Assembly (NCBI GenBank): GCA_018969715.1
Contig: JAGWXT010000022.1
Span: 1 to 32,597 of the forward strand
Reading direction: 5' to 3'
DNA from: Actinomycetales bacterium
GTDB taxonomy: Bacteria; Actinomycetota; Actinomycetes; S36-B12; UBA5976
DNA: 32,597 nucleotides
Part shown: positions 7,343 through 16,622 of the stretch, one piece after another
Position numbering within the stretch: the stretch's first letter is position 1
Layout: the number at the start of each line of letters is the position of its first letter
Program-made: the position numbers and the translations under genes
The notes under the pieces: generated by a model
Databases searched by the model: none
What the model saw: the letters and a program-made list of their open reading frames with translations, nothing else
What the model was told of the DNA's origin: nothing

Positions 7343-7558
7343 GGCCTTGCCCCACCTGCCGCTGCTGACGCTGCAGCCAAACGAGGTCCCATTGGGCCGG
7401 GCGCCGGCGCGTTCACTCCCAGATTCGCGCGCACGACGCAAGCCTTCCACATCGCGGACGCCACCCTTCGCGGTGCGAGCACCGCTGCCGCGAACCGGGA
7501 CACCCGCACGCAGTCCGCCGATTCCGGCACCGCCCCGCCGGGGGCTACCGTGAGTGAC
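7343..7558. other. Divergent intergenic region
   Basis: A 216-bp GC-rich region between the divergent phosphatase and MFS genes. I see no gene. The rightmost part holds the MFS -10 hexamer. I could not identify a convincing promoter for the phosphatase, which may instead use the GGGGCAAGG before its ATG as a ribosome-binding site. Confidence 0.5.
7546..7551 (+). promoter_or_regulatory. -10 hexamer TACCGT for the MFS gene
   Basis: TACCGT fits TANNNT and ends 7 nt before the ATG at 7559, consistent with a leaderless transcript starting at that ATG rather than at the in-frame GTG at 7550, which overlaps the hexamer. Confidence 0.55.
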
Positions 7559-8815
7559 ATGCTCACCCCGTACGCCCGGCTGCTGCGCGCTCCGGGAGCC
7601 GCACAGTTCTGCGCAGCCGGCGTCGTCGCACGGCTGCCGATTGCGATGTACGGGCTGGGGTACATCCTGCTGGTGGCGGAGGTCACCGGCTCCTACGCCC
7701 TGGCCGGGGTGGTGTCGGCCGGGTACGCACTGTCGGTGGCGGTCGGCTCGCCGCTGACCTCCCGGCTGGCCGACCGCATCGGGCAGGCTCGCGTTCTGCC
7801 GTGGTTCACCACCGTGCATGTGGCCTGCCTGATCGGCTCGGTGATCGCCCTGCTGAACAGTGCTCCACTGGCGGTGGGACTGGCGCTGGCGAGCCTCGCC
7901 GGGGCGACGCAGTTGGGCTACGGCGGTTTCATCCGCGCCCGCTGGGTGGCCCTGATCCGCACGCGACTGGACGCCACCGGGCAGGGAAGCGTCGGGCGTG
8001 CCACCCACACCGCCTTTGCGCTGGAGAGCGTGCTGGACGAGGTGATCTTCGTCCTCGGCCCACCGCTTGCCACCCTCCTTGTCGTCGCCCTTGGTCCCGG
8101 CTCCGCGGTGCTCGCCAGTGCGCTGATCGTCGCCGTCGGCGCGGCATGGCTCACCCGCCAGCCGCAGACCGCCCCGCCGGTGCTCCCCCACACCGGACCG
8201 CGCCACCGCGCGGTCATCCGTCAGCCGGGACTGGCGGGCCTGGTTGTCGTATTCGCGCTGTTCGGGGCGCTGTTCGGCGCCATGGAGCTCAGCACGGTGG
8301 CCTTCGCAGGTGAACGCAACCAGCCGGCAATGGCGGGGGTCCTGCTCGCCCTGTACGCCGTGGGCAGCCTCGTCGCCGGCCTGATCTACGGCACCCGCCA
8401 CCTGCGAACACCGCTGCCCGACCGGCTGCTGTGGGCCAGCGTCCTGGTATTCGCCACCACGCTGGTCATGCCGTTCATCACCGCCGCGTGGGCGCTGGGG
8501 GTGATGCTGATGCTCGCCGGCAGCGTGATCGCCCCCACCCTCATCACCGGGTATGCACTCATTGAGCGTGTCCTCCCGCCACGGCAGCTGACCGAGGGAC
8601 TGGCATGGTCAATCAGCGGCCTGGGCGTGGGCATCGCGCTGGTCGCACCACTGGCCGGATGGCTGATCGACCGGACCGGCGCGAGCGCCGGGTACGCGAC
8701 CGCGGCCACCGCGGGCGGCCTGATGCTCCTCGCGGTCACGGTGCTGCGACCGTGGCTGGCCCGCGCGGACACGAGCGACCGACGCGCCGACCCGGTTGGC
8801 GCGTCCTCGCTGTAG
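7559..8815 (+). CDS. MFS transporter
   Basis: A 418-residue polytopic membrane protein of the major facilitator superfamily with about twelve hydrophobic spans. The loop after the second span, SRLADRIGQARVLPW (about 68-82), matches the MFS loop 2-3 signature, and a basic cytoplasmic loop (residues about 200-225) separates the two six-helix halves. Substrate is unknown; the overall look is that of a drug or metabolite efflux carrier (for example YLL within GYILLVAEVTGSYALAGVVSA type helices). It is divergent from the phosphatase gene and only 20 nt before sepH, which has its own -10-like hexamer. Confidence 0.85.
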   Translation: MLTPYARLLRAPGAAQFCAAGVVARLPIAMYGLGYILLVAEVTGSYALAGVVSAGYALSVAVGSPLTSRLADRIGQARVLPWFTTVHVACLIGSVIALLNSAPLAVGLALASLAGATQLGYGGFIRARWVALIRTRLDATGQGSVGRATHTAFALESVLDEVIFVLGPPLATLLVVALGPGSAVLASALIVAVGAAWLTRQPQTAPPVLPHTGPRHRAVIRQPGLAGLVVVFALFGALFGAMELSTVAFAGERNQPAMAGVLLALYAVGSLVAGLIYGTRHLRTPLPDRLLWASVLVFATTLVMPFITAAWALGVMLMLAGSVIAPTLITGYALIERVLPPRQLTEGLAWSISGLGVGIALVAPLAGWLIDRTGASAGYATAATAGGLMLLAVTVLRPWLARADTSDRRADPVGASSL

Positions 8816-8823
8816 CGAGCGAC

Positions 8824-8829
8824 CATGAT
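8824..8829 (+). promoter_or_regulatory. -10-like hexamer CATGAT for leaderless sepH message
   Basis: CATGAT differs from TATGAT at one base and is followed by exactly six bases and the ATG at 8836. No Shine-Dalgarno is seen. Confidence 0.45.
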
Positions 8830-8835
8830 GGCCCC

Positions 8836-9750
8836 ATGCGGGAGTTGCGCTTCACGGGACTGAGCCCCGATGGCCGCACCCTGCTCGCCACCGACCCCGC
8901 CGGCGAGCAGTTCAGCATCCCCGTGGACGAGATCATCGCCGCCGCCGTCCGCGAGCGACCCCGCTCGGCGGCCGCCGAGGTCACCCCCGGCCGCGACCTG
9001 CGACCGGCGGAGATCCAAAGTGAGATCCGCGCCGGCGCAACGCCGGAGCAGCTGGCCGAGATCACCGGCATGGACGTGGACCGAGTCGAGCGGTTCGCCG
9101 CACCAGTCCTGCAGGAGCGGGCGTGGATGGCGCAGCGGGCCAGCCGGGTCCTCGTTGCCGGCGGGGTGAGCCCACGCAGCCTGCTCGAGTGCGTCCTCGC
9201 CCACGCCGAGCGCGGTGGGCAGCCCAGTGAGGCGGCTGACCTCATCTGGGATGCCTGGCGCCGGGACAACGGCCGGTGGTCGGTGGCTGTGGAGCTGGCC
9301 GGGGAGGAGGCGGTGTGGCTGTTCGACCCGGACGTCAACAGCCTGGCCCCGGACGATGATCTCGCCCGCGAGATCCATGGCCTCGGCCGAGCTCCGGCGG
9401 TCGGCCCAGCCCCCGATCCGCGGCCGCGCAGCACAACGACGCCACGACGTGCCGTCCCTGCCCGCGAGGACACCATGCCCCTTGAACGAGCGCGACCGGG
9501 GTCCCCCGCTCACCCGACCCGGCGGGCCGACGACACGGCACCGCAGCCGGCCACGCGCGCCCCCGGGGCAGCCGGAGCCGAACGCCCGGGGTCCCGCCCG
9601 GCCCCGGAGCGGCCGACAGCACCGATCAGCAGGCCCGCGCCGGAGCGACCCACCGAGGTCATCCCGCCGGTCCGGCCCGGTGCGCGGCGGCGGCGGGCGA
9701 CCGTGCCGAGCTGGGACGAGATCCTCTTCGGCGCCCGGCAGGAGGACTGA
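8836..9750 (+). CDS. sepH: Septation protein SepH (DUF3071)
   Basis: A 304-residue actinobacterial cell-division protein. In Streptomyces SepH binds FtsZ and helps its assembly at the septum. The N-terminus MRELRFTGLSPDGRTLL and VPVDE-like segment, followed by a helix-turn-helix-like region (LRPAEIQSEI...ATPEQLAEITGMDVDRVERFA, about 56-85) and a tryptophan-rich stretch to about residue 170, match DUF3071. The rest (about 185-295) is Pro/Arg/Ala-rich and probably disordered, ending in a short conserved-looking tail VPSWDEILFG. The ATG at 8836 was chosen because it matches the family start and the -10 spacing; the upstream open frame is antisense or overlaps the transporter. Confidence 0.88.
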   Translation: MRELRFTGLSPDGRTLLATDPAGEQFSIPVDEIIAAAVRERPRSAAAEVTPGRDLRPAEIQSEIRAGATPEQLAEITGMDVDRVERFAAPVLQERAWMAQRASRVLVAGGVSPRSLLECVLAHAERGGQPSEAADLIWDAWRRDNGRWSVAVELAGEEAVWLFDPDVNSLAPDDDLAREIHGLGRAPAVGPAPDPRPRSTTTPRRAVPAREDTMPLERARPGSPAHPTRRADDTAPQPATRAPGAAGAERPGSRPAPERPTAPISRPAPERPTEVIPPVRPGARRRRATVPSWDEILFGARQED

Positions 9751-9793
9751 CCTGACAGCACCCGGCCACGCCGGCTGACCTGACAGCGCCCGG
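9747..9793. repeat. Two 19-bp direct repeats at the sepH stop
   Basis: CTGACCTGACAGCRCCCGG occurs at 9747-9765 (with A) and 9775-9793 (with G), 28 bp apart. The first copy begins within the sepH stop codon. This looks like a short tandem duplication of the gene end. It lies between convergent sepH and tdk; GC-rich inverted segments here might help end transcription, but no clear U-tract terminator is present. Confidence 0.6.
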
Positions 9794-9822
9794 GCCGGCG
9801 GTGGGGACGAAAGGCGTCCGGA

Positions 9823-10482
9823 TCATCCCCCGGGAAAGGGCAGCGGCGCCGGCGACATGTGCGCGGCCTGTGCGGTGGCTGCGGTCAACCGTCGGCGATG
9901 GTGGGCCCGGCACAGGACCTCATAGGCGACGCGGCCGGCGGTGGGCGCTGCCTCACCGGTGTCCCCGGGGACGACCTGCGCACCCTCCACCACCATCACC
10001 CCGTCCACCGTGCGGGCATTGTGGGTGGCCCGGGCCCCGCACCAGCACAGGGCGGCCACCTGCAGCACATGCACCCGGTCGGCCAGCTCGAGCAGGCGCT
10101 GGGAGCCGGGGAACAGGTGGGTGCGGAAGTCGGTGGTGATGCCGAAGGCGAAGACGTCGACTCCGACATCGTCCACCAGCCGCGCCAGCTGGTCGATCTG
10201 CGCCGGGGTGTAGAACTGCACCTCATCGCAGATGAGGTAGTCCACGACCTCCCCCCGGCCAAGCGCAGTGATGACATGCCCGGCGAAGTCGAGGTCCTCG
10301 GTCACCTCCCATGCCGGCCGGCTCAGCCCCAGCCGGCTGGACATGACATCCGCTCCCGCCCGGTCGAACCGGGTGAAGATCCGTCCCTGTCGACCGCGGC
10401 TGGCGTGGTTGTGATCGGTCTGCAGGGCGAGAGTGGACTTGCCGCAGTCCATCGTCCCGCAGTAGAAGACGAGCTCGGCCAC
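9823..10482 (-). CDS. tdk: Thymidine kinase (type II)
   Basis: Phosphorylates thymidine to dTMP in pyrimidine salvage. The 219-residue protein has the P-loop GTMDCGKST (9-17), the catalytic glutamate in DEVQFY (Glu87), a GITTDFRTHLFPGS stretch (114-127) of the TK1 lasso neighbourhood, and zinc-site candidates Cys146, Cys148, Cys191 and His194. It starts with GTG six bases after the DUF5998 stop, so the two genes are probably co-transcribed. The C-terminal ~20 residues are an Ala/Pro-rich tail. Confidence 0.93.
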   Translation of the reverse strand: MAELVFYCGTMDCGKSTLALQTDHNHASRGRQGRIFTRFDRAGADVMSSRLGLSRPAWEVTEDLDFAGHVITALGRGEVVDYLICDEVQFYTPAQIDQLARLVDDVGVDVFAFGITTDFRTHLFPGSQRLLELADRVHVLQVAALCWCGARATHNARTVDGVMVVEGAQVVPGDTGEAAPTAGRVAYEVLCRAHHRRRLTAATAQAAHMSPAPLPFPGG

Positions 10483-10488
10483 GACCGC

Positions 10489-11067
10489 TCAGGGGCGGGC
10501 CGAGGTGACCCGGGAGACCTCGGCGGCGAAGGCGAGCACCTGCGCAACGACATCGGCCCCGTCGGCGACCTCCGACACCCGCAGGCTGAAGTCATCCGGG
10601 CTCAGGGTGCCGGTATAGCCATGATCTGCCTCGCAGGTGGGGTCCCCGCAGGTGGCCGGCTCCAACTCAAGTCGGCCAACCGATGACCAGCCGATGGTCA
10701 GGTACACCTCCCGCAGCGGCGCCCCGACCCGGTGTTCGGCGGGCTCGGCGACCATTCGGGTGATGACCACTGACGTGATGCGGTCCAGCCGGACGGCCTC
10801 CGTCGCGGCGGTTGCGTAGGGCACCGGACAGGTGTCGTCCGGCGGGTGCTCATCGGTATGGCCGACGATCAGCCGGCTCGGGGTGAGGGCGAGAACGGTG
10901 AGGTGGCGTCGCAGCTCATCCCGGTCGAACGTCGCCTCATGGTGGACGACGTAGCAGGTGACGGACTCCTCACCGAGGGCGGTCGCCAGCGCATCGGACA
11001 TGAGCTCGGGGTAGTAGCCACTGCGTTCGATGTCGGCGCGCAGCGCGGTCGCCGAGGCGGGGTTCAC
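10489..11067 (-). CDS. DUF5998 family protein
   Basis: A 192-residue conserved actinobacterial protein of unknown function, soluble by composition. It begins [19 protein letters not shown] and contains [34 protein letters not shown] (about 40-73), a beta-rich middle and [13 protein letters not shown] (about 141-153) with a Cys-x-Cys-like pair. The gene is divergent from parC across 43 bp, as it commonly is near topoisomerase genes in this group, and lies just upstream of tdk. The family name is from memory of its conserved sequence; function is not established. Confidence 0.75.
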   Translation of the reverse strand: MNPASATALRADIERSGYYPELMSDALATALGEESVTCYVVHHEATFDRDELRRHLTVLALTPSRLIVGHTDEHPPDDTCPVPYATAATEAVRLDRITSVVITRMVAEPAEHRVGAPLREVYLTIGWSSVGRLELEPATCGDPTCEADHGYTGTLSPDDFSLRVSEVADGADVVAQVLAFAAEVSRVTSARP

Positions 11068-11073
11068 CCCGCC

Positions 11074-11079
11074 ATCTTG
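11074..11079 (-). promoter_or_regulatory. -10-like hexamer CAAGAT for leaderless DUF5998 message
   Basis: CAAGAT on the minus strand ends exactly six bases before the GTG at 11067. It matches TANNNT at the conserved second A and final T. It is back-to-back with the parC hexamer in a 43-bp gap. Confidence 0.45.
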
Positions 11080-11098
11080 GCACCCGTCCAGCCGATGG

Positions 11099-11104
11099 CA
11101 GGAT
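11099..11104 (+). promoter_or_regulatory. -10-like hexamer CAGGAT for leaderless parC message
   Basis: CAGGAT ends exactly six bases before the GTG at 11111. Its -10 match is partial (A2 and T6), and the purine run could instead be a weak ribosome-binding site. Confidence 0.45.
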
Positions 11105-11110
11105 CAGGCG

Positions 11111-13606
11111 GTGCCGTCGCGCCGAGCCCCCGCCGCGGCACCGGAGGGGGAGGTCGGCCGCATCGTCGACATCGACGTCGGCGAGGAGATGCGCACCAGT
11201 TTTCTCGAGTACGCCTACTCCGTCATCTACGCCCGGGCCCTGCCGGATGCCCGCGATGGCCTCAAGCCGGTCCAGCGGCGGATTCTCTACCAGATGTCCC
11301 AGCTCGGACTGCGACCCGATCGCGGGCACGTCAAGAGCGCCCGCGTCGTCGGCGAGGTGATGGGGCGTCTGCACCCCCACGGCGACAGCGCGATCTACGA
11401 CGCCCTCGTGCGCATGGCGCAGCCGTTCGTCATGCGGCTGCCGCTGATCGACGGCCATGGGAACTTCGGATCCCCCGACGATGGGCCGGCGGCCATGCGC
11501 TACACCGAATGCCGCCTGGCACCGGCGGCGATGCTCATGACCGAGTCACTCGATGAGCAGGTCGTCGACATGGTGGCCAACTACGACGGACGGGAGCAGG
11601 AGCCGATCGTCCTGCCCGCGGCCTACCCCTGCCTCCTCGTCAACGGGGCTTCCGGCATCGCCGTCGGGATGGCGACGACGATGGCGCCTCACAACCTCGG
11701 GGAGGTGATCGCCGCAGCGCGGCTTCGCCTCTCCCAACCCAGGTGCGAGCTCGCCCAGGTGATGGCGGTGCTGCCGGGACCGGATCTGCCCACCGGGGGG
11801 ATCATCAGCGGCCAGGCAGGGGTCATCGACGCCTACGCGCACGGCCGGGGCACCTTCCGGATCCGCGCGCGTATCCATGTCGAGCAGGTGACGGCCCGCC
11901 GCGCCGCCCTGGTGGTGACGGAGATGCCCTTCAATGTGGGCCCCGAGCGGGTGATTGCGCGCATTCGTGACCTCGTCACCGCGCGCACCGTCACCTTCGT
12001 CAGCGATCTCACCGATCTGACCGACATGGCACAGGGCACCCGACTTGTGATCGGACTGAAGTCAGGCACCGACCCCGAGGTCGCGCTGGCAACGCTCTAC
12101 CGGCTGACGGCCCTGGAGGAGTCCTTCAGCATCAATGCGGTCGCCATCGTCGACGGCCAACCGCGCACCCTCGGGCTGCTGGAACTGCTCGACGTCTACC
12201 TCGACCACCGGCTCACCATCACCCGGCGCCGCACCCAGCACCGTCTCGAGCGGGCCAGTGCCCGTCGCCATCTCCTCACCGGCCTGCTGCGGGCGATCAT
12301 CGACATCGACGAGGTCATCGCATTGGTCCGCACCAGCGACACCACGGCCATCGCCCGGGATCGGCTGATGGCCGCCCTCGGCCTCACCATCGAGCAGGTC
12401 GAGTACATCCTGGAGATGCCCCTGCGCCGCCTCACCCGCTTCAGCCGGATCGAGCTGGAGACGGAGGCCGCGGATCTCGATGAGCGAATCGCCGGCCTGT
12501 CCGCAATCCTCGCCGATGAGGACCGACTGCGGGGGCTGGTCTCCGATGAGCTCGCCGCCGTCGCCGCCGCGCACCCCACCCCCCGGCGGACGGTGCTGGT
12601 CGAGCAGGAGGTGGGGGCACTCGCTCCCCCCCCGACCGAGCGCCCCGGGGGCGCCGGCGAACCCCTCACCGGCGTGTGGACGGTCTGCCTTGCCGCCTCC
12701 GGTCAGCTCGCGCGCGCGCGCTGTGAGGGCGCCACCGCCGGCTCCCGCGACGGTCCGGCCACCCCGGTCCCCGATGACCCCACACGACCCAGCGGGGGCG
12801 ACCTCCCGCCCGATGCGCTCATCGGTGTGGTGCGGGTTCCGGCGTCCGCCGCAGTGCTGCTGTGCAGTGATCAAGGCGAGGTGCTCCCACTGCAACTGTC
12901 GGCGATCCCCGTCGACTCCCCCGGCCGTGCACGCGCCGGCCACCCAGCCGCCCAGCTTGTGGGGCTGCCGCCTGGGGCTGCCCCGGTCGGACTGCTCCCG
13001 GACAGCGGCGATGGCGAGGCTGTGCTCGTCACCGCTCACGGCATGGTGAAGCGGGTGCGGTTGGCCGATCGCCCGACCGGTGGGGGTCGCTGGACCCTGC
13101 TCCCCCTCGACGCGGGCGACCGCGTTGTCGCCGTCCACGCCGTCCCCGCCGTTGCCGGCGGGCTGGACGTGGACCTTGTCTGCGTGAGCCGGCATGGAGC
13201 GGCGATCCGACTCGCCGGGGGACTGCGCCCACTCGGGCGTTCGGCGCGGCCGATTGCGGGCATGCGACTGGCGGCCGGTGATGCGGTGATAGCCGCCGGG
13301 CTGCTCAGCGAGGGGGTGATCGTCACCGTCGCGGCGCTGGCGGGGGCACTGCCGGGGGCGGACGCCGGCAGTGTGAAGGTCACCCCCCTGGCCGACCTGC
13401 CCCGACGCGGCCGCGGGACGGGGGGGGTGCGCCTGATGCGCCTGCGCCGCGGTGAGGATGGCCTGTGCACCGCGGTTGCCGCGGCCCACCCGGTGGCGCT
13501 GAGCGGTCATGGCGAGGCCATCGCCCTGCCGCCGCCGACACCACGGGGGGGGTCGGGCGCCACGACCTCCGCACCTATTGCGGTGCTCGGTTTCGCGGCA
13601 CCATGA
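11111..13606 (+). CDS. parC: DNA topoisomerase IV/gyrase-type subunit A (ParC)
   Basis: An 831-residue type IIA topoisomerase cleavage subunit. It carries the GyrA/ParC breakage-rejoining core: [15 protein letters not shown] (46-60), the quinolone-determining segment [17 protein letters not shown] (88-104) and the catalytic tyrosine in AMRYTE (Tyr131). After about residue 500 it has the beta-pinwheel DNA-wrapping domain, with a degenerate GyrA-box-like PRRGRGTGG near residue 765. A second A subunit next to sigA/parE, separate from the gyrAB locus near dnaA, is usual in many actinobacteria and called ParC. The GTG at 11111 is used; the frame is open to 11030 but that part overlaps the divergent gene. 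Its stop overlaps the start of the next gene (ATGA). Confidence 0.93.
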   Translation: MPSRRAPAAAPEGEVGRIVDIDVGEEMRTSFLEYAYSVIYARALPDARDGLKPVQRRILYQMSQLGLRPDRGHVKSARVVGEVMGRLHPHGDSAIYDALVRMAQPFVMRLPLIDGHGNFGSPDDGPAAMRYTECRLAPAAMLMTESLDEQVVDMVANYDGREQEPIVLPAAYPCLLVNGASGIAVGMATTMAPHNLGEVIAAARLRLSQPRCELAQVMAVLPGPDLPTGGIISGQAGVIDAYAHGRGTFRIRARIHVEQVTARRAALVVTEMPFNVGPERVIARIRDLVTARTVTFVSDLTDLTDMAQGTRLVIGLKSGTDPEVALATLYRLTALEESFSINAVAIVDGQPRTLGLLELLDVYLDHRLTITRRRTQHRLERASARRHLLTGLLRAIIDIDEVIALVRTSDTTAIARDRLMAALGLTIEQVEYILEMPLRRLTRFSRIELETEAADLDERIAGLSAILADEDRLRGLVSDELAAVAAAHPTPRRTVLVEQEVGALAPPPTERPGGAGEPLTGVWTVCLAASGQLARARCEGATAGSRDGPATPVPDDPTRPSGGDLPPDALIGVVRVPASAAVLLCSDQGEVLPLQLSAIPVDSPGRARAGHPAAQLVGLPPGAAPVGLLPDSGDGEAVLVTAHGMVKRVRLADRPTGGGRWTLLPLDAGDRVVAVHAVPAVAGGLDVDLVCVSRHGAAIRLAGGLRPLGRSARPIAGMRLAAGDAVIAAGLLSEGVIVTVAALAGALPGADAGSVKVTPLADLPRRGRGTGGVRLMRLRRGEDGLCTAVAAAHPVALSGHGEAIALPPPTPRGGSGATTSAPIAVLGFAAP

Positions 13607-14574
13607 GCGCTGCCTGGAATCCGCAGGCGGCCTGCTCCGGCCTCTCCCGAGCAGGTGCCGAGCCGTTGGCCGGCACTGCCCCGCACACGCCGATCTGGCT
13701 GCTCGTGGCCGACCCGGGCCCCTGGGGGGAGCGGGCACCAGCAACGGCACGCGGCCCGCTCGGCGCCGCCCTCGCGGCGGCAACGGCCGGCATCCCGGGG
13801 GTGGCGGTCGTCCTCACCCGGCCAGTGCGGACCGGTAGCCGCGATCAGGCATCCCCGGATCGAACGCTGCCGGACCTCCCCACCGACGGCGGAGCCGAAC
13901 GCACCGGCCGCCGACGCTGCTGGGTGGCCCACTGCACCCCGCATTCGGCCTGGCTGGCCACCGCCCACCTGACGCCGGAGGAGCTGATCACCGCGCTGCC
14001 GTCAACCATCGCCGCGGTCGCCGGGGGGGCCGTTCCCGCGGGCTGGGCTCCCGCTGACCCGGTGACCCTCGTGTGCGTCAACGCCCGCCGCGACCCCTGC
14101 TGCGGCGTCCTCGGCCGTCCCACCGCCCAGCGGCTGGCCAGCGGTACCGGGACTGTGCTGGAGGCCTCCCACCTGGGGGGCCACCGCTTCGCACCGGTCG
14201 TCCTCGACCTTCCCAGCGGGTGGATGTTCGGACGGTGCTCACCCGAACAGGCCCCTGCGCGAATGCTTCACCATGCCCGTGGCCGGGTGTCCCTGCCGGG
14301 CCGGCTGCAGGCGGCCGAGATCGGCGCACTGCAGGCCGCCGGCTACCCCCGCCCAGTGGCCTGCGAAGTGACGGAGGACGACGGCGTGCACGTGAGGACC
14401 CCCGATGGCCGGCGGTGGCGGGTAGGGGTGCGTGCCGTCGACGTGCCACCGGTCCCCGCCTCCTGCGGGCGCGCTCCGGTCAGTGGTGACGGGTGGGAGG
14501 TGACGGTGCGCACAGCCGCGGAACCCGGCTGCGCTCCGCTCATCGAGCCTCGGCCAGCCGCTCCCCACCGCTGA
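13603..14574 (+). CDS. Sucrase/ferredoxin-like family protein
   Basis: A 323-residue cytosolic protein of the Suc_Fer-like family, a thioredoxin-fold relative that may carry an iron-sulfur cluster. Landmarks are [20 protein letters not shown] (about 150-169), [20 protein letters not shown] (about 187-206) and WVAHCTP near 106. Cysteine spacing in [10 protein letters not shown] matches the family's C-x7-CC pattern. Its ATG overlaps the parC stop by four bases, so it is translationally coupled to parC, an arrangement seen in other actinobacteria. The 3' end overlaps, tail to tail, the end of the ketoreductase gene by 35 nt. The biological role of the family is unclear. Confidence 0.83.
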   Translation: MSAAWNPQAACSGLSRAGAEPLAGTAPHTPIWLLVADPGPWGERAPATARGPLGAALAAATAGIPGVAVVLTRPVRTGSRDQASPDRTLPDLPTDGGAERTGRRRCWVAHCTPHSAWLATAHLTPEELITALPSTIAAVAGGAVPAGWAPADPVTLVCVNARRDPCCGVLGRPTAQRLASGTGTVLEASHLGGHRFAPVVLDLPSGWMFGRCSPEQAPARMLHHARGRVSLPGRLQAAEIGALQAAGYPRPVACEVTEDDGVHVRTPDGRRWRVGVRAVDVPPVPASCGRAPVSGDGWEVTVRTAAEPGCAPLIEPRPAAPHR

Positions 14575-15382
14575 AGAGCCTCGTCGTCCACTGCGGAGTC
14601 CACCCCCAGCGCAGCAGGCGTCCGATGTTCGCCATGGGCACGGCCGGGCCGCGCACCCCGCGGGCGAGCGGGGGGCCAGCGGCGGCGGTCACCACGCCGT
14701 GAGCGGACAGCAGTTCGGCCACGGTCCGCGCACGGCCGCCACCGATGTCCACCACTCCCCCGGGGGCTCGCATCGCGAGCAGGGCCAGCGCCTCGGCGAC
14801 ATCGCGGACCTCGACGAAGTCCAGCCGCGCATCCGGGGTGCGGGGCCGGAACGGCCGGTCGGCTGCCAGGGCATCGGCAAGCAGGCGCGGCCGGCGATCG
14901 GGTGCGGAAAAGATCCAGAACGGACGCGCCCACGTCCACCCGCGGGGGGGGACCCCCGCCCGCAATCCGGCGAGGGTTGCCCGCTTGGCCAGGGCATAGG
15001 GCGTGCGCCCACTCGGCCCCGCGGTCACCTCGATGCCCGAGCCGACACCGACGATGTGCACCCCGCGGGCCCAGCAGGCCGCCGCCAGGTGCCGCGTGAC
15101 CTCGCACCAGTCGGCATTTCGGGCATCCCGGTCGTACCCGGCGGCGGCGGTGCTCTCCCACGCGAGGTGCAGCACCACTGTGGGGCGCAGGGCGCTCAGC
15201 GCCGCGGACACCGCCGTCGGATCGCGGAGGTCACCGTGCACGGCTCGGTCCCAGACCGCCACCGCTGCCGGACCGCACCGCACCAGCGCGGGTACCGTCA
15301 CCCGGCCGAGGAAACCGCTGCTCCCGGTGACGAGCACCGTCGCCTCCCGTTTCAGGACCGTCCGCCGCGTCCCCGGGGGCAT
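14540..15382 (-). CDS. NAD(P)-dependent sugar epimerase/4-ketoreductase
   Basis: A 280-residue extended SDR. It has the nucleotide-binding VTGSSGFLG (18-26), LHLAWES (71-77) and the catalytic Tyr/Lys pair in TPYALAKR (Tyr129, Lys133). As the last gene of the CDP-sugar operon, and after the enzymes that make and modify a 4-keto sugar, it most likely reduces the 4-keto group to finish the nucleotide sugar. The ATG at 15382 begins four bases after the methyltransferase stop; the open frame upstream of it is inside that gene and not coding. The last 35 nt overlap the convergent sucrase/ferredoxin-like gene. Confidence 0.82.
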   Translation of the reverse strand: MPPGTRRTVLKREATVLVTGSSGFLGRVTVPALVRCGPAAVAVWDRAVHGDLRDPTAVSAALSALRPTVVLHLAWESTAAAGYDRDARNADWCEVTRHLAAACWARGVHIVGVGSGIEVTAGPSGRTPYALAKRATLAGLRAGVPPRGWTWARPFWIFSAPDRRPRLLADALAADRPFRPRTPDARLDFVEVRDVAEALALLAMRAPGGVVDIGGGRARTVAELLSAHGVVTAAAGPPLARGVRGPAVPMANIGRLLRWGWTPQWTTRLFSGGERLAEAR

Positions 15383-15386
15383 CGGA

Positions 15387-16622
15387 TCACGTCGACGCCA
15401 CCTCTCGGATTCGCGGGACCGCGCTGAACACGCGCGCCCCCCAGTCACGGGTGTACGCCAACTGGGTGCCGACCTCCGCGGCGAGGTTCCACGGCAGTAC
15501 GCAGATCTCCGCCGGTCGCGTCTGCCGCAGCCGCTGCTCATCGTGGATCGGGATCCGGCTGCCCGGAAGGAACCGCCCGATCTTCCAGGCGCTGCGGTCG
15601 ACGACGTACTCGAGAAGGTTGGGGCGGACTCCGGCGAAGTTGAGCAGGGTGTTGCCCTTGGCCGCCGCGCCGTAGCCGACGACGCAGCGGCCCGCCGCGC
15701 GGGCGGCGAGCAGGTGGGTGAGGAGGTCGTGGGCGGTCCGCTCCGCCGCACCCTGCATGCCGGCGTAGTACTCGGGGGTGAGCACCCCCCGGGCGCGCTC
15801 ATCAGCACACAGGCTGGCCACCGCCGCTGTCGGCTCGGTGCCGGCGGTCGCGCGCTGGGCCAGGACGCGCAGGGATCCGCCGTGGGTGGGGATGCGTTCG
15901 ACGTCGATCACCGCAAGCCCCTGTCGGCGCAGGATGTCGGCAACCGCATGCAGGCTCAGGTACGAGTAGTGCTCGTGGTAGGCCGTGTCGAACAGCCCCT
16001 CCTCAACAAAGGGGCACAGGTGCGGGAACTCCAGGCTGAGCACCCCATGGGGGGCAAGCAGCTCACGCAGCCCGCTGACGAAGTCCGCCAGATCCGGTAC
16101 GTGGGCAAGCACGTTGTTCGCGATCACCAGATCGGCCGGCCCGAACTCGCTGCGGATCTGCACTGCCGACTGGGCGGTGAGGAAGCACTCCGCGATCGCG
16201 ATCCCGCGCTCTCGTGCGATTGCGGCAGTGCTCGCCGTGGGCTCAACGCCCAAGCACGGGATCGCCCGCTGCTGGACGAACTGCAGCAGGTACCCGTCAT
16301 TGGCAGCGACCTCGACAACACGGCTGGCTGCCGTCAGCGACAGCCGATCGACCATCGCCGCGGTGAATGCGGCGGCGTGGGCAAGCCACGTCGGGGAGGT
16401 GGAGCTGAGGTAGGCGTACTCCGGCGTGAAGATCTCATCCTCCGGCAGGGCGACCTCGGTCTGCACCAGCCAGCAGGTGGCGCACGCGACGAGCCGCAGC
16501 GGGTACCAAGCCTCCGGCTCCCACAGCGTGGTCGAGGTGAGGTAGCGGTTGGACAGGGGCGCGCTGCCGAGGTCGAGCACGACGATCTCGGCCTGGCCTC
16601 CGCAGTTGCGGCACTCCATCAT
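15387..16622 (-). CDS. NDP-hexose C-methyltransferase (TylC3-like)
   Basis: A 411-residue SAM-dependent methyltransferase of the sugar C-methyltransferase type (TylC3, EvaC). It has the N-terminal zinc-binding part (Cys4, Cys7, Cys47, Cys50), a SAM motif VVEVAANDGYLLQF near 145-158, the family segment FDTAYHEHYSYLSLHA near 225-240, which holds active-site His/Tyr residues, and a C-terminal domain with VVGYGAAAKGNTLLNFAG. In studied relatives the methyl group is added at C3 of a 4-keto-6-deoxy sugar. Its ATG overlaps the epimerase stop by four bases (ATGA). An in-frame second ATG is at 16619. Together with rfbF and rfbG this suggests a CDP-linked branched sugar. Confidence 0.87.
   Translation of the reverse strand: MMECRNCGGQAEIVVLDLGSAPLSNRYLTSTTLWEPEAWYPLRLVACATCWLVQTEVALPEDEIFTPEYAYLSSTSPTWLAHAAAFTAAMVDRLSLTAASRVVEVAANDGYLLQFVQQRAIPCLGVEPTASTAAIARERGIAIAECFLTAQSAVQIRSEFGPADLVIANNVLAHVPDLADFVSGLRELLAPHGVLSLEFPHLCPFVEEGLFDTAYHEHYSYLSLHAVADILRRQGLAVIDVERIPTHGGSLRVLAQRATAGTEPTAAVASLCADERARGVLTPEYYAGMQGAAERTAHDLLTHLLAARAAGRCVVGYGAAAKGNTLLNFAGVRPNLLEYVVDRSAWKIGRFLPGSRIPIHDEQRLRQTRPAEICVLPWNLAAEVGTQLAYTRDWGARVFSAVPRIREVAST

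Noticed and set aside
7343..8401. N-terminal extension of the inositol monophosphatase frame
   Set aside because: The phosphatase family begins near the ATG at 7342; the extension is antisense to the MFS transporter.
12062..13783. A 573-codon minus-strand frame opposite parC
   Set aside because: High-GC antisense shadow of the ParC pinwheel region; composition is not protein-like.
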